The translations under genes and the position numbers were made by a program. Shown here piece after piece: positions 1 to 7,114 of a DNA stretch of 13,624 bases (within the stretch, counting starts at the first letter, position 1; each line of letters opens with the position of its first letter). The notes beneath the pieces are model-generated. The model was not told the DNA's origin. It was given only the letters and a program-made list of their open reading frames with translations, and searched no databases. Origin of the DNA: Gemmatimonadota bacterium (GTDB lineage Bacteria; Gemmatimonadota; Gemmatimonadetes; Gemmatimonadales; GWC2-71-9); contig JAHEFN010000024.1 of the NCBI GenBank assembly GCA_024640185.1, positions 864-14,487 of the forward strand. The letters run 5' to 3'.

Positions 1-437
1 GGCTGCTCCGCCTCGCGGTGCTGATCGTCGTGGCCGGGGCGGTCTATCTCGGCCAGGGTGTCGTCGCGCCAGCTCGCGACAGCAGCGTGGACTCGCAGGT
101 GGTCGACGATGGTGCCATCGCCCGAGCGTTTGCCGAGAGGGTCAGCGATCTCCAGGTGCGGGGGAGCGGTGTCGTGACCCGGCTCCTCGCCGACGACCTC
201 GAGGGTGGCCGACACCAGCGATTCATTCTTCGGCTCGGCGACGGCCAGACGTTGCTGGTGGCCCACAACATCGACCTCGCCCCACGGGTCAATACGATCG
301 CGGTCGGCGACCGCGTCGACTTCTTCGGCGAGTACGAGTGGACGGCTCCGGGCGGTGTGCTCCACTGGACGCACCACGACCCCGCTGGGCGCCATGTCGG
401 CGGCTGGCTGGAGCACGAGGGGCGGCGCTACGAGTAG
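1..437 (+). CDS. DUF3465 family protein, membrane-anchored, 5' partial
   Basis: The reading frame is open from the window edge (first full codon at base 3) to the TAG at 435-437, so the true start probably lies upstream. A GTG at 18 could start it, but no Shine-Dalgarno sequence precedes it. The visible N-terminus is a hydrophobic segment (LAVLIVVAGAVYLG), consistent with a membrane anchor or uncleaved signal. The rest is a small soluble domain matching the DUF3465 pattern as I remember it: HQRFILRL, then LLVAHNIDLAPR, GDRVDFFGEYEW, and GGVLHWTHHDPAGRH near the C-terminus. The His/Asp-rich stretch WTHHDP is the family's most distinctive signature. The biochemical function of DUF3465 is unknown. 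The gene runs in the same direction as the tyrosine phenol-lyase gene, 169 bp away, so a shared transcript is possible but not shown. I am confident of the family and have no claim about the role. Confidence 0.85.
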   Translation, partial: LLRLAVLIVVAGAVYLGQGVVAPARDSSVDSQVVDDGAIARAFAERVSDLQVRGSGVVTRLLADDLEGGRHQRFILRLGDGQTLLVAHNIDLAPRVNTIAVGDRVDFFGEYEWTAPGGVLHWTHHDPAGRHVGGWLEHEGRRYE

Positions 438-490
438 GCGGTTGATCGACGACCGCACCGAACCACTCCCCCCCCGCTGCCCGGCCGATG

Positions 491-571
491 TTCGCATCGA
501 CACGCCGACCCGCTATCCTCTGGAAACGATACCGAACACCGTCAGAATCACGACAGGAATCGTCGTATTCC
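491..571 (+). promoter_or_regulatory. Possible promoter and leader dyad upstream of tpl
   Basis: The 169 bp between the DUF3465 stop and the tpl start contain no gene. TTCGCA (491-496) and TATCCT (514-519) are separated by 17 bp and could be the -35 and -10 of a housekeeping promoter. Downstream, GGAAT (556-560) and ATTCC (567-571) form a 5-bp stem with a 6-nt loop. ACGAC (550-554) and GTCGT (562-566) form an overlapping alternative stem. I looked for a TyrR box (TGTAAA, six bases, TTTACA), which controls tpl in enterobacteria, and saw none. This is a match by eye to weak consensus sequences; start-site mapping would be needed to confirm it. Confidence 0.3.
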
Positions 572-606
572 CAGCGGCTGTGGCCGCGTCCCGAGGAGTG
601 CAACCG

Positions 607-2025
607 ATGAGTCCGCATCAGATCCAGACCGCTGGTCAACAGTCGAGTCGCCGCTCGTGGGCCGAGCCGTGGAAGATCAAGATGGTCGAGCCGCTCCGGA
701 TGATCGGTCGCGCGGAACGGGAACGGGCGTTGTCAGACGCCGGCTTCAACACCTTCCTGCTCCGCTCCGACGACGTCTACATCGACCTGCTCACCGACAG
801 CGGTACCGGAGCGATGAGCGACCGGCAGTGGGCGGGGATGATGTTGGGTGATGAGTCCTATGCCGGCAGCCGCAACTTCTACCACCTCGAGGCGGCGATC
901 CAGGAGTACTACGGCTACCGACACATCGTGCCGACCCATCAGGGGCGGGGTGCTGAGCACCTGATCAGTCAGGTCGCGATCACCGAGGGTCAGCATGTGC
1001 CCGGCAACATGTACTTCACCACCACCCGGGTTCACCAAGAGCTCGCCGGCGGTGTCTTCGTGGACGTGATCATCGACGAGGCCCACGATCCTGAGCACCT
1101 GCACCCGTTCAAGGGCAACATCGACCTCGCCAAACTCGAGGCGCTGATCGAACGCGTCGGGGCCGACAACATCGCCTACGTGAGTGTCGCGGGTACCGTC
1201 AACATGGCGGGTGGTCAGCCGGTGAGCATGGCCAACATCAAGGATGTGCGGGCGCTCTGCACCCTGCACGGGATCAGGCTCTTCCTCGATGCGACGCGGA
1301 TGGTCGAGAACGCCTTTTTCATCCAGGAACGCGAGCCAGGGTATGCCGACACCCCGATTGCTGCGATCCTCAAGGAGTTCTGCTCCCACACCGATGGCGC
1401 CTGGATGAGTGCCAAGAAGGACAACCTCGCCAACATCGGCGGCTGGTTGGCCGTCAACGACGAGGGACTCTACGAGGAACTGCGGAACCTGGTGGTGGTC
1501 TACGAGGGGTTGCACACCTACGGCGGCCTCGCGGGTCGGGACATGGAGGCCCTCGCCATTGGGATCACCGAGTGTGTCCAGGACGACTATGTCCGGTCCC
1601 GCATCGGGCAGGTCCGCTACCTCGGTGACCTGCTGGTCGACTGGGGCATTCCCATCGTGCTGCCGATCGGGGGCCACGCCATCTTCCTCGATGCGCGGCG
1701 GTTCTACCCGCACCTCGCGCAGGACCATTTCCCGGCCCAGACGCTGGCCGCCGAGCTCTACCTCGATTCCGGGATCCGATCGATGGAGCGTGGCATCGCG
1801 AGTGCCGGGCGGGATCCGGTGACCGGCGAACACCAGTATCCCAAGCTCGAGCTCACCCGACTGACGATCCCGCGACGGGTCTATACCCAGGCCCACATGG
1901 ATGTCACGGCGGAGTCGATCAAGGCCGTCTTCGACGGTCGCGGCGAGGTGCGAGGGCTGCGGATGGTCCACGAACCGAAGTATCTCCGGTTCTTCCAATG
2001 TCGATTCGAGCGTTTGGGGGGGTAG
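607..2025 (+). CDS. tpl: Tyrosine phenol-lyase (beta-tyrosinase)
   Basis: This is a 472-aa PLP enzyme of the tryptophanase/tyrosine phenol-lyase family, predicted cytoplasmic, splitting L-tyrosine into phenol, pyruvate and ammonia (reversible). The frame aligns with my recollection of Citrobacter TPL essentially without gaps, offset by +14. By that alignment the PLP-binding lysine is K271 (SAKKD), the cofactor Asp is D228 (DATR), and the catalytic Tyr is Y85 (SYAGS). The residues that separate TPL from tryptophanase are the TPL ones: T138 (MYFTTTR, T124 equivalent), R395 (SMERGI, R381 equivalent; Ile or Val in tryptophanase) and F462 (F448). The stretches HIVPTHQGRGAE, GGQPVSMAN and VVYEG are also TPL-like. 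The ATG at 607 was chosen because GAGGAG (593-598) lies 8 nt upstream. The frame is open further upstream, but only by overlapping DUF3465. A tryptophanase label is the main alternative and is disfavoured. Confidence 0.92.
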   Translation: MSPHQIQTAGQQSSRRSWAEPWKIKMVEPLRMIGRAERERALSDAGFNTFLLRSDDVYIDLLTDSGTGAMSDRQWAGMMLGDESYAGSRNFYHLEAAIQEYYGYRHIVPTHQGRGAEHLISQVAITEGQHVPGNMYFTTTRVHQELAGGVFVDVIIDEAHDPEHLHPFKGNIDLAKLEALIERVGADNIAYVSVAGTVNMAGGQPVSMANIKDVRALCTLHGIRLFLDATRMVENAFFIQEREPGYADTPIAAILKEFCSHTDGAWMSAKKDNLANIGGWLAVNDEGLYEELRNLVVVYEGLHTYGGLAGRDMEALAIGITECVQDDYVRSRIGQVRYLGDLLVDWGIPIVLPIGGHAIFLDARRFYPHLAQDHFPAQTLAAELYLDSGIRSMERGIASAGRDPVTGEHQYPKLELTRLTIPRRVYTQAHMDVTAESIKAVFDGRGEVRGLRMVHEPKYLRFFQCRFERLGG

Positions 2026-2042
2026 CGGCAATAGACCGTGGA

Positions 2043-2063
2043 GCGGTACTGGCTTCCTACCGC
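2043..2063. terminator. Weak hairpin between convergent genes
   Basis: GCGGTA (2043-2048) and TACCGC (2058-2063) form a 6-bp perfect inverted repeat with a 9-nt loop, 17 bp past the tpl stop and overlapping the last codons of the facing desaturase gene. The two genes converge with only 31 bp between them, so a bidirectional terminator would be expected here. There is no U-tract on either side and the stem is short, so the call is tentative. Confidence 0.25.
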
Positions 2064-3148
2064 CACGCCCTCGGCACCGCCGCCGGCTTGGTCGCCATCA
2101 CGGCGGCACCGGCCTCCAGTTCCGCGGAGATCCGCTCGCGGATGCGCCGCAGCTCCCGAAAACCGACCAGGCGCCGCTCGTCCTCGTCCCAGAGCGTCAG
2201 CCAGAGGGTCCGCACACTTTGGGGCAGGGTGAGGGTGGTGACCTTCTGGAGCAGCGGGTTCTCGTCGAAGCAGCGTTGGAGCCGGTAGTTCGGGATCCGT
2301 GAGGCGATGTGGTGGATGTGATGCAGCCCGATGTTGGCCGTCCACCACTGCAGCAGCCTGGGCATCACCAGGTGCGACGCTCCCTCCATGCCGGAGGCGT
2401 AGTAGTTCCAGGCCTCGCGATAGCGCCAGTAGGTGTCTTCGTACTGGTGCTGCACATAGAAGAGGTAGACGCCGATCGACCCGGCGATCAGCGAGACCGG
2501 CAATTGCACGGCGAGAAACGCCCGCCATCCCACCAGCCAGCACATCCCCGCCACCGCGAGGGCCAGGCCGAGGTTCGTCCAGTGGATGGAGGCCCATTCC
2601 CGCTTCCAGCTGCGGGGAATGTCGAGCGGCAGTCGGTGCTTGATGATGAACTGCCAGGTCGGACCCACGAGCAGCAGCGTCAGGGGATGGCGGTAGAGCC
2701 GGTACATGACCCGCTTGAGCTTGGGGCGCGAGAGATACTCGCGCACCGTCAGGGTGTCGATGTCACCGAAATCACGCCCATCGAGGTCGCCAGAGGTCGC
2801 GTGATGGATGGCGTGGGTCTTCCGCCAGTAGGTGTACGGAACCAGGGTGATCACCCCGAGGATCGTGCCGGTGATGGTGGCGGCCCGCTTGGAGGTGAAG
2901 AACGAACCGTGTCCGCAATCGTGCTGCAGCATGAAGAGCCGCATGACCATCATCGCAGTGGGGATCGCCAGGAGGACCGTCAGCCACCAGCCCACCGTGA
3001 GGCTCAGGTACGCCAGATACCAGCAGCCGATGAAGAGCACGCTGGTGCTCGCCAGTTGCCAGAGGCTCTTCCACAGGATGGGAGAGCGGTAGGGGCCAAG
3101 GACGGCGTTCCAGTCGGGTGTCGTGGTGTGCGGGTCGGTGTCGGGCAT
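2057..3148 (-). CDS. Membrane fatty acid desaturase (acyl-lipid desaturase type)
   Basis: A 363-aa integral membrane di-iron desaturase, expected to insert a double bond into acyl chains at the inner membrane using O2 and an electron donor. All three histidine boxes are present: H76-DCG-H80, H112-AI-HH116 and HH-I-HH at 276-280. The residues after box I (GSFFTS), box II with its RKTH start, and box III followed by IPNYRL are typical of bacterial acyl-lipid desaturases related to the delta-12/delta-5 group. The regiospecificity cannot be read from sequence. Hydrophobic segments lie around 31-70, 91-107, 155-170 and 191-232. The ATG at 3148 precedes a plausible soluble N-terminus, but only a weak ribosome site (GGAC) is visible. 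The gene converges on tpl. The product probably adjusts membrane fluidity, but no thermosensor operator is recognisable. The C-terminal 30 residues are charged then Ala-rich and lie beyond the conserved domain. Confidence 0.93.
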   Translation of the reverse strand: MPDTDPHTTTPDWNAVLGPYRSPILWKSLWQLASTSVLFIGCWYLAYLSLTVGWWLTVLLAIPTAMMVMRLFMLQHDCGHGSFFTSKRAATITGTILGVITLVPYTYWRKTHAIHHATSGDLDGRDFGDIDTLTVREYLSRPKLKRVMYRLYRHPLTLLLVGPTWQFIIKHRLPLDIPRSWKREWASIHWTNLGLALAVAGMCWLVGWRAFLAVQLPVSLIAGSIGVYLFYVQHQYEDTYWRYREAWNYYASGMEGASHLVMPRLLQWWTANIGLHHIHHIASRIPNYRLQRCFDENPLLQKVTTLTLPQSVRTLWLTLWDEDERRLVGFRELRRIRERISAELEAGAAVMATKPAAVPRAWR

Positions 3149-3163
3149 CGGGTCCAGTGAAGA

Positions 3164-3191
3164 CGAGAACGGAGGTCGGACGTCGGAGAAC
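3164..3191 (+). repeat. Heptamer repeat array (GGAGANC type), four units
   Basis: Four consecutive seven-base units read cgagaac, ggaggtc, ggacgtc, ggagaac, in perfect 7-nt phase, 15 bp upstream of the desaturase start. The unit matches the arrays at 4974-5044 and 12143-12191. The purine-rich strand is the plus strand, opposite to transcription of both flanking genes, so a transcript through it would carry the GTTCTCC form. Function unknown. Confidence 0.6.
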
Positions 3192-3253
3192 CTTGGGCCA
3201 CGAACAATAGTCGCACCATCGCCCCAGCTATCGCCAACTGGCTCCGAGACGCG

Positions 3254-3309
3254 ATTCGTGATTCTCGAAACCTGATTCGCGACCCACCGTTCTCCAACCG
3301 TCTGCCGTC
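3254..3309 (-). repeat. Degenerate heptamer tract in the inverse orientation
   Basis: The rest of the desaturase/M49 gap shows weaker 7-nt periodicity. Eight consecutive heptamers read attcgtg, attctcg, aaacctg, attcgcg, acccacc, gttctcc, aaccgtc, tgccgtc. The unit gttctcc (3289-3295) is the exact reverse complement of the ggagaac unit at 3185-3191, so this tract looks like an old copy in inverted orientation. The stretch between the two tracts (3192-3253) holds nothing recognisable. Confidence 0.35.
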
Positions 3310-3314
3310 GTCTG

Positions 3315-4961
3315 CTATTCCAGGCCCAGGACCGTCTTGCCCATCTCGTACGTCACGTCGACCGGAATCCCCGCACCGGCGAGACGATCGAGGTCGGCCT
3401 GCAGCTGCGGTCGAATGGTGGCCATCTCCCCCATCCACGCCACGACGCCGTCGTAGTCGCCCTGACCCTGGAACTCGAGGATCTTGGCGGAGAGCGTGTT
3501 GGTGGCCTCGACCACCTTGTCGAAGTCGACGCGATAGGTGCCGGTGGCCTCATCGCGGGTGAACGCCCCCATGTCCTGGAAGAAGTTGAAGCGGGCCACA
3601 TTGGCGCGGCCGTGGGCACTGGAGGCCCCGAAGCGGATCGACCGGAAGATCGAGGCGATGAACGTCACGTAATTGTCGCGAAGGTCCTTCTCGCCCAGTT
3701 CACCTTGCTCGGCCAGCTTCATCACCATGTAAAGGCCGAGCACGTCCGCCTTGCCCTCCTCGAGCGAGCTGTACTGCTCCTTGAGCGCCGTCCGGACAGG
3801 GCCCTTGCCGTTGATGGTGTTCTTGATCCCGAGGCCGTGGGCCACCTCGTGGAACATCACGTTCTCGAAGAAGGCATCGAAGGTGACATGCGGCCGCTGG
3901 TCCTCGGCGATCAACTCGCCGGCGATCGGCGTGAGGATCTTCTCGAACTTGGCCCGGACCGCGTTCTTGAGCTGGAGTCGACGGGTCCCCTTGGCGAGCT
4001 GCACCTCCTCGTCGTTGGGGAGGTTGATCGCGATGGTCTTCGAGCCGGCATTGGTCTGCCCAGCCACATAGACCACGTCGTAGGCGTTGAGGTCGCTGTC
4101 ACTCCCCGGCGTCTCGGCCTTGTAGGCTGCCGGAACCGGCATGTCGCGCTGCAAGCCCGGCAGCAGGGTGGCATAACGGCTCAGCCGGTCGCTCCACTCG
4201 CGGTCCTTGATGAGGACGAACGCCTCATGGGCCGCCTTGTAGCCGTAGAGCTCGTCGTCGTAGATCTCGATCGGTCCGATCACCACATCGATCCCGTTGT
4301 CCTTCATCTCCATCCAGGCCATGTCACTGGCCTGGTACTCGTCATCGAGGAGCGCGTCGGCTCGGAGCGTCAGGTAGTTCTTGAGACCGGGGTCATCGGC
4401 CAGGGCGGCCGCGGCGCGAAGCTTGGTGGACGCCCGCTTGACCAGCGACTGGTAGGCAACGTGATAGGGGACGGGGGTGAGCCCGCCGGCGCCGTTCCTC
4501 CGCACCAACGTGTACAGCGAGCGCAGGGCCTTGCCGCCATCCGGCGCCGCGTCGGCGATCGAGTCGAACTCGGCCTTGGTGATGTCGGGTGGATAGAAGT
4601 GCTTGCCCGGGGGCAGCGCGCCCACCTCGGCCATGAACGGGGCATTGCCGCCGAGGCGGTCCCACGGTCCGTAGTTGATCTCCACCAATCGACGCAATGA
4701 GGGATTGGCGATCGCCGCGAGGATCGAGTCCTTGGGGCCCGCCACCTCGTACCAGAAGATCTCGTCCATCTGGTCGGCGGCGTCGATCAGCAGCGGGAGC
4801 ATCTTCCGCTCATTCTCGGTGAGCCCGCTCAGGTCGGCATCGAGTCGGACGGTGGTGTAGGCCGAGAGCATCGAGTCCGCCGCAGCGGTCACGGTGTCGA
4901 CCTGCGGCTCTGACGGGGCGCAGGCGGCGAGGAAGGCGATCGGAAGCAGGAGACGGCGCAT
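3315..4961 (-). CDS. DPP III-like (M49-type) zinc metallopeptidase, lipoprotein
   Basis: A 548-aa predicted exported lipoprotein. The N-terminus has a short charged start, a hydrophobic run and a lipobox LAAC with Cys14 as lipidation site. The catalytic signature is HEVAHGLG (H371, E372, H375), followed by EEGKAD at 401-406. This is the pair of zinc motifs of dipeptidyl peptidase III (M49), with E402 the probable third ligand. Classical DPP III has a six-residue HEXXGH; here the motif is the five-residue HEXXH, as known in a few bacterial M49 enzymes. Other landmarks are INYGPWDRL (95-103) and the NAGSKTIAINLPND stretch (304-317). A role in trimming peptides at the cell envelope is likely; the substrate is unknown. 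The ATG at 4961 was chosen because it begins the lipoprotein signal and has AAGG 6 nt upstream. The open frame reaching 5150 runs through repeats and the neighbouring gene. The family call is good; activity is inferred. Confidence 0.82.
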   Translation of the reverse strand: MRRLLLPIAFLAACAPSEPQVDTVTAAADSMLSAYTTVRLDADLSGLTENERKMLPLLIDAADQMDEIFWYEVAGPKDSILAAIANPSLRRLVEINYGPWDRLGGNAPFMAEVGALPPGKHFYPPDITKAEFDSIADAAPDGGKALRSLYTLVRRNGAGGLTPVPYHVAYQSLVKRASTKLRAAAALADDPGLKNYLTLRADALLDDEYQASDMAWMEMKDNGIDVVIGPIEIYDDELYGYKAAHEAFVLIKDREWSDRLSRYATLLPGLQRDMPVPAAYKAETPGSDSDLNAYDVVYVAGQTNAGSKTIAINLPNDEEVQLAKGTRRLQLKNAVRAKFEKILTPIAGELIAEDQRPHVTFDAFFENVMFHEVAHGLGIKNTINGKGPVRTALKEQYSSLEEGKADVLGLYMVMKLAEQGELGEKDLRDNYVTFIASIFRSIRFGASSAHGRANVARFNFFQDMGAFTRDEATGTYRVDFDKVVEATNTLSAKILEFQGQGDYDGVVAWMGEMATIRPQLQADLDRLAGAGIPVDVTYEMGKTVLGLE

Positions 4962-4973
4962 GGGGACCTTGCC

Positions 4974-5044
4974 GGAGAACAGGGGACGGAGAACGGAAAT
5001 GCAGAGAACAGTGAACGGTGAACGGAGACCCGAGATCAGGGAAC
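4974..5044 (+). repeat. Heptamer repeat array (GGAGANC type), about ten units
   Basis: Ten seven-base units occupy most of the gap between the GCS2-CBS stop and the M49 start. The units at 4974-5001 are ggagaac, aggggac, ggagaac, ggaaatg. After a one-base slip, those at 5003-5044 are agagaac, agtgaac, ggtgaac, ggagacc, cgagatc, agggaac. The common pattern is RGNGANC. The nearest unit is 12 bp upstream of the M49 start codon, so the array would lie in the 5' untranslated or spacer RNA as its pyrimidine-rich complement. The remaining bases of this gap (5045-5079) show nothing. Confidence 0.7.
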
Positions 5045-5079
5045 GGTGCCAAAGCCGATGGGTCTGGCGCGGGCCGATC

Positions 5080-7002
5080 TCAGCCCTCCGCTCCATCCTC
5101 TGGTCTCCGCACTCCACCGAGCCACGCCGCCGCGAAGTCGAGGAAATCACGCTCCGTGACGATGCCGACCAGCTTCCCTGAATCTACCACGGGGAGGCAG
5201 CCGAGCGTGCCGTCCCGGAGCAGGTCGAGGGCACCCGCACAGGAGGCGCTCGGCTCGATGGTCAGGGGGGACTTCCGCATCACGTCCTTGACGGCAATTG
5301 GCTTTCCGGCCTTGCCCCGGGCCAGCAGGCCGAGGATGTCGCGATGGGAGACCAGTCCCACCAGGGTGCCGCGGTCGTCCTCGACCGGGACGTGGCGAAT
5401 GTGCTTCCATTCCATCACGCTGGCGGCGACGTCCATGAGGTCGTCCGGGCGGACGGTGAAGAGCTCGGTGGTCATCAGGTCACCGACCCGGGTGCATCGG
5501 GCGTGGGCGGGCATGCGCTCCTCCTCGGAGAGGGGCGCCCATAGGTGGACGGGGATCCCCTGGTGTTGTCGGCCGACGATGAGTCTGGTGAGGGCCTGGG
5601 AGCGCGCGCCGCGGTTGCGGTAGCCATCGAGGGCCTCGTAGGCATCGAGGGTCCACCGGGCCCCGGTTGTGCGGGAGACGAGCCGGCCCTCGATCACGCC
5701 GAGGTAGCGATCGATCTCGGCCTCCGTGATGCCCGCCGCCTGAAGACCGCGTCGTGCGAGCGGCAGCAGTTGCTCCTTGAGCAGGGTCTGGACGGGAATC
5801 TGCTCGCCATTGATCCATCGCATGGTGGATCCAAGGCCGTAACGTGCCGCGGAGATGAAGTTCGCCTTGACATCGCTGAAGGTGAAGAGATTCCGGATGT
5901 CGCCCATCGTCCGCGTGAACCCCTCGACCAGCCCGACATAGAACGCCGTGTTGGCCACCTCGTCCAGCACCGTGGGGCCGGAGGAGAGCGGTCGGTGTTC
6001 AATGCGCAGGTGCGGGACACCCTCGGTGACGCCGTAACACGGCCGGTTCCAGCGATAGAGTGAGCCGTTGTGCAGGGTCAGCGCCTGAAGCTTGGGGATC
6101 TCCCCACGATCAAGGACGTTGAGTGACGACTCTCCGGTGTCGGCGAGGACCAGGAGCCGATGCCGGGCAACCTGATCCTGATAGATCTCGAGCACGGACT
6201 CATTCACCCAGCTGCCGCCGAAGTGCACCCGCTGCCAATTGCCGCGCCGGCGATGATCCGGTGCCCTGATGTCGACCGCCTGCTCGAAGGCAGGAATCCG
6301 TGACTCGTGCCAGAGGCGGTGCTGCAACAGCATCGGCGCGTTGGCGGCAATGGCGACCAGTGGTCCCGCGATGACCTGGGCGGCACGGTAGACGGCGGCG
6401 ATCTCGTCGGGGTCGACCTGGAGGTGGATCTGGATCGAGGTGGTACACGACTCGAGCATCACGTTGTCCAGCTCGAGTTGCAGGTTGTCGCGACCCTGGA
6501 TCAGGGTGCGAACCGTTCCCCCGCTCAGCCCGACGATGATCTCGTTGAGGGCGTAGTACCGGGCCTTCGGCGTGATGTTGTCGAGCTTGAGGTCTCCGTG
6601 ATCGATGGAGGGAAGGATGCCACCGAGAAAGATGTCGCCACCCAGGGCGGCCGCAGCAGCTCGGGCCTTGCCGATCGCCGCGGAGAGGTCGTCCTCGAGG
6701 CGCTGGAGCGCCCCCGGGCCGAGCCGTTCGGCGGGCACATTGTGTTCGAGGTTGTAGAGCCCGATTTCGGGGGTGAAGGTCGGATCATCGAGGGCAGCGA
6801 GCACCTCTTGAGCGATCGGGGCCGGGCGACCGTCACGGTCGATGAGAAACATCTCCTGCTCGAAACCAAGCCGCCTGACACCGCTCTCGATCATCCCCTC
6901 ATCGCACATCCGTTCGAGGGCCTGGAGGTCATCCAGGAGCGCCCGGGAGAATCGCTGAATCTCATCAGGGTCGATGGCGGCATGGACGGAGATCTCTCCC
7001 AC
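5080..7002 (-). CDS. GCS2-family (glutamate-cysteine ligase-like) protein fused to a CBS pair
   Basis: A 640-aa two-part cytoplasmic protein. Residues about 40-490 form a carboxylate-amine ligase domain of the GCS2 type, the fold of gamma-glutamylcysteine synthetase. Landmarks are GFEQE (46-50, substrate/metal-binding glutamates), NLEHN (84-88), QIHLQV (191-196), RIEHRPLS (333-340) and NLFTFSDVKANF (371-382). Residues about 506-626 are two CBS domains, each ending in the nucleotide-ribose-binding pattern: GLVSHRDIL (D555) and GIVTERDFL (D619). The CBS pair probably senses AMP/ADP/ATP or a similar ligand and could gate ligase activity. Whether the product is gamma-glutamylcysteine or another gamma-glutamyl amide cannot be told from the sequence. 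The start is GTG at 7002, with GGAG 6 nt upstream; the first in-frame ATG (residue 32) would cut into the conserved N-terminus. Neighbouring same-strand genes are 112 and 118 bp away. Confidence 0.85.
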   Translation of the reverse strand: MGEISVHAAIDPDEIQRFSRALLDDLQALERMCDEGMIESGVRRLGFEQEMFLIDRDGRPAPIAQEVLAALDDPTFTPEIGLYNLEHNVPAERLGPGALQRLEDDLSAAIGKARAAAAALGGDIFLGGILPSIDHGDLKLDNITPKARYYALNEIIVGLSGGTVRTLIQGRDNLQLELDNVMLESCTTSIQIHLQVDPDEIAAVYRAAQVIAGPLVAIAANAPMLLQHRLWHESRIPAFEQAVDIRAPDHRRRGNWQRVHFGGSWVNESVLEIYQDQVARHRLLVLADTGESSLNVLDRGEIPKLQALTLHNGSLYRWNRPCYGVTEGVPHLRIEHRPLSSGPTVLDEVANTAFYVGLVEGFTRTMGDIRNLFTFSDVKANFISAARYGLGSTMRWINGEQIPVQTLLKEQLLPLARRGLQAAGITEAEIDRYLGVIEGRLVSRTTGARWTLDAYEALDGYRNRGARSQALTRLIVGRQHQGIPVHLWAPLSEEERMPAHARCTRVGDLMTTELFTVRPDDLMDVAASVMEWKHIRHVPVEDDRGTLVGLVSHRDILGLLARGKAGKPIAVKDVMRKSPLTIEPSASCAGALDLLRDGTLGCLPVVDSGKLVGIVTERDFLDFAAAWLGGVRRPEDGAEG

Positions 7003-7049
7003 GGGCGGCTCCAGGGGTGCGGGGCTTCTCCGAGACTATCCGTTTCGGG

Positions 7050-7079
7050 CTGGACTGCAAAGCGCGACTGGTCCAGTCG
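7050..7079. promoter_or_regulatory. Overlapping dyads upstream of the GCS2-CBS gene
   Basis: CGACTGGTCCAGTCG (7065-7079) is a perfect 7+7 dyad around a central T. Its right half shares GTCCAG (7071-7076) with a second inverted repeat whose partner is CTGGAC at 7050-7055. Both lie 48-77 bp upstream of the GTG start, in a 112-bp gap. The compact dyad resembles a dimeric repressor site; the overlapping pairings could also form alternative RNA structures. On the minus strand, TTTGCA and GATAGT just downstream of the dyad could be a -35/-10 pair, but the 15-bp spacing is short. No known operator consensus was recognised. Confidence 0.3.
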
Positions 7080-7085
7080 GGATAG

Positions 7086-7108
7086 CACCACGGCGCCTCG
7101 CCGCGGTG
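7086..7108 (-). terminator. Probable terminator hairpin after the PP2C gene
   Basis: On the minus strand, 6 nt past the PP2C stop codon, CACC-c-GCGGCG-type arms pair with a 3-nt loop. The outer 4-bp stem (7086-7089 with 7105-7108) and inner 5-bp stem (7091-7095 with 7099-7103) are separated by one A-C mismatch. The stem is GC-rich and has no U-tract, as is common for terminators in high-GC bacteria. Its position directly behind the stop supports the call. Confidence 0.5.
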
Positions 7109-7114
7109 GGCTGT

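Noticed and set aside
205..606. Upstream extension of the tpl frame
   Set aside because: It overlaps the DUF3465 gene in another frame; the ATG at 607 has a good ribosome site and gives the family's length.
733..2031. Long minus-strand open frame opposite tpl (432 codons)
   Set aside because: It is the antisense shadow of a clearly conserved enzyme; its translation has no recognisable domain and is rich in the low-complexity composition expected of GC-rich antisense frames.
3612..4700. Long plus-strand open frame opposite the M49 lipoprotein gene (362 codons)
   Set aside because: Antisense to a gene with clear zinc motifs; the translation shows no family features and no plausible start context.
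4974..5044. A CRISPR-like array
   Set aside because: Units are 7 bp in direct tandem with no spacers and no cas genes nearby, so this is not CRISPR.
4962..5150. N-terminal extension of the M49 protein to 5150
   Set aside because: It translates the heptamer array and the end of the GCS2-CBS gene, and would bury the lipoprotein signal that begins at 4961.
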